A DNA stretch of 64,000 bases from Bacteroidales bacterium (GTDB taxonomy: Bacteria; Bacteroidota; Bacteroidia; Bacteroidales; Paludibacteraceae): assembly GCA_900769555.1 (NCBI GenBank), contig CAAGHA010000043.1:1-64000 (forward strand). Reading direction: 5' to 3'. The position numbers and the translations under genes were made by a program. Of this stretch, positions 38,501 to 44,500 are shown piece by piece. The notes under the pieces were generated by a model that was not told the DNA's origin, ran no database searches, and saw nothing but the letters and a program-made list of their open reading frames with translations. How positions within the stretch are numbered: position 1 is the stretch's first letter; each line of letters begins with the position of its first letter.

Positions 38501-41500
38501 TTACAAATTTCAGGACGAAATACAATCTGTCAAAACGACACTGTTCACCTATCTGTTAAAGATCTCGAAACAGAAGGAGGAACAACCACATACATTTGGA
38601 ACAAGAACTCAACAGAGAACAAATCCATTTTCATCAGTAATAAGATTGACGAATACAAAAAATTTACTGTTCAAGGAACAAAAGATGGTTGTATAACTTC
38701 AGCAACTTACCAAATTAATGTGAACAACTTACCGACAATTGAGATAATAGGAGAAAATCAAGTATGCGAAAACGGAAGCATCGCATTGAAAGGAGAAGGA
38801 GGAATCCAATACAGATGGAACAATGAAGAATATCCATCCGATGCAACAAACGCCAATGAAGAATATCAATATTCAGTAGATGCATCCAATACTCTAATCA
38901 CAATTGAAGGTCGTGATATAAATGGTTGTATCAACACTAGCACAATAAATATAGCTATTTTACAACTGCCTAAATTTAATATTACAGGAGATACAATAGC
39001 TTGTAACAATAGCAAAATCCGTTTGGAAGTTCCCGGTGATGTAAACTCAAACAAAATGACTTACGAATGGAAGAACGAAGAAGAAGAGGTAATTGCTAGT
39101 GAGAATTATGCCGATGTCGAAATAACAAAAGATACAAAATTAAAGGTTACTGGAATAAATATCGAAGGATGTAGTTTTACCGATAGCATCACAATAAAAG
39201 TAAAACAAGCTCCAAAAGTGGAAATTGCAGATTACTCCCCTTATGTTTGTAGAGGTGAGAATGGAATCATTCAATTGATTGATAATGCTGACAAATTCAC
39301 ATGGACAGATTATAACGGAAACCTATTATCTGAAAATGAAAAAGTAGAAGCATCAATTGAAAGCAACAACACTCGATTCAATGTTACCTTAACCAATGAA
39401 TATCCGATTTACAAAAGCAAGATCTCTTGTGAAACCGATACAACATTCATTGTAAATATGTGGGATTTACCACAAGTTAAAATTGATGGAAGTAAAGCTA
39501 TCTGCGCAGGAGAGGAGGTTGAATTGACCGCAACTGAAGGTTTAACTTATGAATGGATCAATACAACTAAAAATGACACATTGAGTAATAGTGAGAAAAA
39601 GTTAAAAGACAAACCATCCATTACAACAACCTATAAAGTCATTGCTACCGATGGTAACCAATGTGAGAACGAGACGGACTTTACTGTTATTGTAAATAGT
39701 TTACCAGACTTTGAGTTGATTAACAACGACGAAGAGGTTGTTTGTGTTGGAAACGAAGTGAACATTAAAACAAACAATCAAAACTATCTTTACAATTGGG
39801 ATGGAAATGGCTATTTATCGAAATACAACCATACCTACACGGTTGATTCAGAGATAGAGATTGTGGTTTATGCTATGAACAACCAAACAAAATGTGAAAA
39901 TAGTGATACAATAAAAGTGGGAGTAAAAGAGTACCCTACCCTTTCTATTGATGCTCCTGCATACGTTTGTTCCGGTTCGACCGCAACCATCACAGGAAAA
40001 ATTGATGGTGTAAATTACACTTGGAGAGAAGAAGATGAGAATGGAAAAATCTTATCTACGGACAAGAGTGTAACAATTGATGAAATCGAATCCGATAAGC
40101 AGATTTATGCAAGCGTAGAAAAAAATGGATGTACAAGTGACACCACATTTATCATTCGTACTTGGTCATTACCAAATATTAAGATTGAAGGCTCACCTGC
40201 TACCTCTATCTGTAAAAACGATTCGATAACACTAACCGCTCAGGGAGGTACAGCATACAAATGGAATAATGATGATAGTCAAACAAGCAACACCTATAAA
40301 ACACCTAAATTAACAAGCGAAACCAAAATAAAAGTTTGGGGAGAAGATGGTAATCAATGTGCAAATAGTGATTCAATTACAATTTACATTAACGAATTAC
40401 CTGAATTTGACATCACCGGAAATGACGTAATTTGTATTGGAGGAAAAGCCGAATTAAATACAACCAATGATGGATTATCTTATATTTGGAAAGATAAAAC
40501 AGGAAAAGAGGTATCAGTACAACAATACTTCACTCCAACCATTACAAAAGACACCCTATTCCAAGTAATTGGTATCAATGCATTAGGTTGTAGCAACACC
40601 CAAGAGCATACAATCACAGTTAACCCATATCCTGTGATAACAACCGTATTGGATAGCACAGTGGTATGTAAAGGAGCTTCAGCATACATAGAGGTTGAAA
40701 CGGATATTGAATCAGAGTATATTTGGAATAATGACAAAACACAAACCGATAATAGCATTTCCAAAGAGATTCAAAACAGAACCGAATTTGTTGTTAAAGC
40801 AACAAGTAAAGATGGTGGATGTACATCAGAAATGTCATATTGGGTGGATGTAAGAGAATTACCAACTATCTTAGCTGAAGATGCAACCATCTGTAAAAAT
40901 GAAAAAGCAACATTAAACGCAAGCGGTACAAATATCTCAGAATATCGCTGGATGACGAGTGGAAACTCAACAACCTTAAACACAGGCGACCAATATACAA
41001 CTCCGGAACTTGCTACAACAACAAGTTATATCGTTATCGGTAAAGACAACTTTGGTTGCGAAGGTAGCAAAGAGGTTGTGGTACGCATCAATGAATTACC
41101 AACATTCACTCTTACAAACGAAGCATCGGTATGTAAAAATAGCGAAACAACAATCGAAGCAAGTAATCCAACTTTGAAGTATAATTGGGGTGGCGGATAC
41201 AAGACCGACCTAACAAATCGATTAGTAATTGAAAAAGATACAACAATCACTATCATCGCTATGGACGACAATGGTTGCGTATCAGAAGGTAGTACAACAA
41301 TTAAAGTCAAAGAATTGCCGGTATTGAAATTTGAATTGGCGAATGATTACGTTTGTCCGGAAGAAGATCTTACCATCAAAGTCAGCGGAGCAATCGACGG
41401 CTACAAATGGATGGATAACAGTACCAAAGATTATTTGACATTAAAGAATATCGAGAATAATATTGAAGTAAGTGTAGAGGGAACAACCAATGGTTGTACC

Positions 41501-44500
41501 TCATCCATCGATACAACCATTAATGTATGGGAGTTGCCAAACATTCGGATCGGATCTGCAACAGAAGATGTGTGTATCGGAAATTCTATGGAGATTTATG
41601 GAGAAGGAGCCGGAGTAGGTGGACGATACATTTGGGATGATAATCGCACAACCGACACAATCACGGTTTCTCCAACATTTGAAAAAGCTTCATTCACTGT
41701 AATAGGAATTGATGCAAATGGTTGTAAAAACAGTTATACCTTCGATGCAAACATTCATGAATTACCGATCATAACCATTGAGGGAGAAAAAGAAATCTGT
41801 AGAGGAGAAAATGCTGAATTAAGTGCATCAGGAACATCAGAATACTATGTATGGACAATGGAAAACGAAGGTAAAACTGATACGCTAAGTATGACCTCAA
41901 TATTAAGAACTGCAATCGACAAAGATGAAATCAAATTCTTTGTAGAAGGAACAGACAGATATGGATGTATTGCTCTCAAAAGTTATGACGTGAAAGCCAA
42001 AGAGTTCCCTACCCTAACCTATCGAACCAATACTGCAAAAGATAGTGTATGTAAAAATGGAACTATTAAGATTGAAGTAGATGGAGCAGATTCTTACCTA
42101 TGGCAAGATGGCTCAACAAAAACATTTGTAGAAGAAAAATTGAGCAATCCTGCTAAATATACAATTGAGGGAACGCGCAATGGCTGTACATCAAAGATGA
42201 CAGTAAATATCGGAATCTGGCAACTTCCTGAATTTAATATAGAAGGAGAAAATGCAGTATGTGCCGGAGGTGAAATAGTTCTAAATGCAGTACCAACCAT
42301 TGCAGGAAATAGATATAGTTACACATGGGAGAATATGGATGAAACATCCGAAACAATTACCCAAAAATTGGAAACTCCAAATTCAACAATTACCTACAAA
42401 GCAATTGCTAAAGATGCAAACCAATGTCAAAACTATGATGTACATACGGTTAAGGTGAATCCATTACCTACCGATATTGTAATCAGCGGAGAGACATTGA
42501 TCTGCGTTGGAACAGAAACAACATTAACCGCATCCGGATCGGCTATAGAATATCTATGGAGCAATGGAACAAATAGTAATGAAGTTACTGCAACCATTGA
42601 AAAAGATAGTCTATTTACAGTAACCGGAACCGATATGAACGGATGTCAATACACAACAGATATAGAGGTTAAAGTCAAAGAGTACCCGGCATTGAACATC
42701 GAATATCCTCGTTATGTATGTATAGGTGATAGTGCAACTATCATCGTGAGCGGAGCAACCTCATTTATTTGGGAAGATACAAAAGATAACAACCCTATCA
42801 GAAAAGAGAAGATTGAGTCTGACACGAAGTTCGTAATCGAAGGTACAACCAACGGATGTACGACAAGAGAAGAATTTACAATCAGTGTATGGAGTTTACC
42901 ATCTATTTGGATCAGTACAAATGATGTTGATAATGAAATTTGCAACACAGAATCGATTACTTTAAGTGCAGGAGGAGGTGTATCAGGAAAATATGTTTGG
43001 AACAACGATAGTCAACAAACATCAGATGAAATAACCGTTTCTCCATCAGAAAACACAATTTATACCCTCGTTGGTGAAGATGAAAATGGATGTAGGAATA
43101 GTGGCGAATTCGAAGTTATTGTTAACGAATTGCCAACCGTTGAAATTGAGGGAACTCCATTAATTTGTGCCGGTGATAATGTTACGTTAAGTGCAAATAC
43201 AACCGGAAATGCGATTAAAACATTTGTATGGAGCAATGGAGCAGCAGATTCAGAAATCGAGGTGGCAGTAAAAGAGAACACCCAATTCAAGGTTGAGGTA
43301 GAAGATGTTAACGGATGTAAAGCAGAAACCACTTACAACGTAGAAACAAAACCATATCCGGAATTGACTTATACGGCCCCAAATCACATCTGTATTGGAA
43401 ATAATGTTGCTGTGACCGTATCCGGTGCCACAACCTACGAGTGGATAGATGCTCCACAAATCAGTGGAAATAATTTTGTTGATACACCGAAAAACGATAC
43501 TCTTTACAAGGTAAGAGGAACAACCAATGGATGTACATCCTACTTGGAAATTCCAATGACAGTTATGCCATTACCTGAGATTTGGATTTCAAGTGCAAGC
43601 AACGAAATTTGTAAAAATACAACTTTACAACTGACAGCAAACGGTGGAGCAAGCTATCAATGGAATACTAATGCCTCTTCGCAAAGTATAACCATATCAC
43701 CGAATACTACAACAGAGTACAAAGTAATTGGAACAGACAGTTACGGATGTATTAATGATACAAGCATAACCATTGTTGTAAATGAACTTCCTGAGGTAAA
43801 AATATTTGGAGAAACACAAATCTGTGAAGGTAATAGTACCACACTATGGGTTGAAGGAGATGCAACACGTTATACATGGACCAATACAGGAGAACAAAGC
43901 GATACTATCTATCCTGTAATTAACAAAAGTACTACATTTACAGTTCTTGCTGAGAATGTAGCAGGATGTACCGCCACTGCAACAAAAACGGTTGCAAGTA
44001 AACCATATCCGGTTTTGAATTATTCTGCACCGGCTACAATATGTGAAGGAGAAGAGATGAATATTATCGTAAATGGAGCTGAAGAATATAAATGGCAAGA
44101 TGGCTCTACTTCAAATACATATAGTGCTACTTTATACAGCAACTCAACCTTCACAGTTATCGGAACAAGCAACGGATGTTCTACAACAGAAAACTTTACT
44201 GTAAATGTATTGCCACTGCCTTACATTTGGATTACCGGAACATCAGACATCTGTTTGAACGACAAAGTTACATTGGATGTTAAAGGAGCTTCGACCTATA
44301 AGTGGAGTACCGGAGATGAGACCAATAGTATTACAACTACACCACAAGATACAACAACCTATAAAGTTGTAGGTACAGATGTCAATGGATGTAGTTCTGA
44401 AACAGAATTTACAGTAAAAGTTCATCCGTTACCAATTCTTCAAATTAGCGGTGAAGATGCAATCTGTTACGGAGAAAGTGCGGAATTGACTGCATCCGGG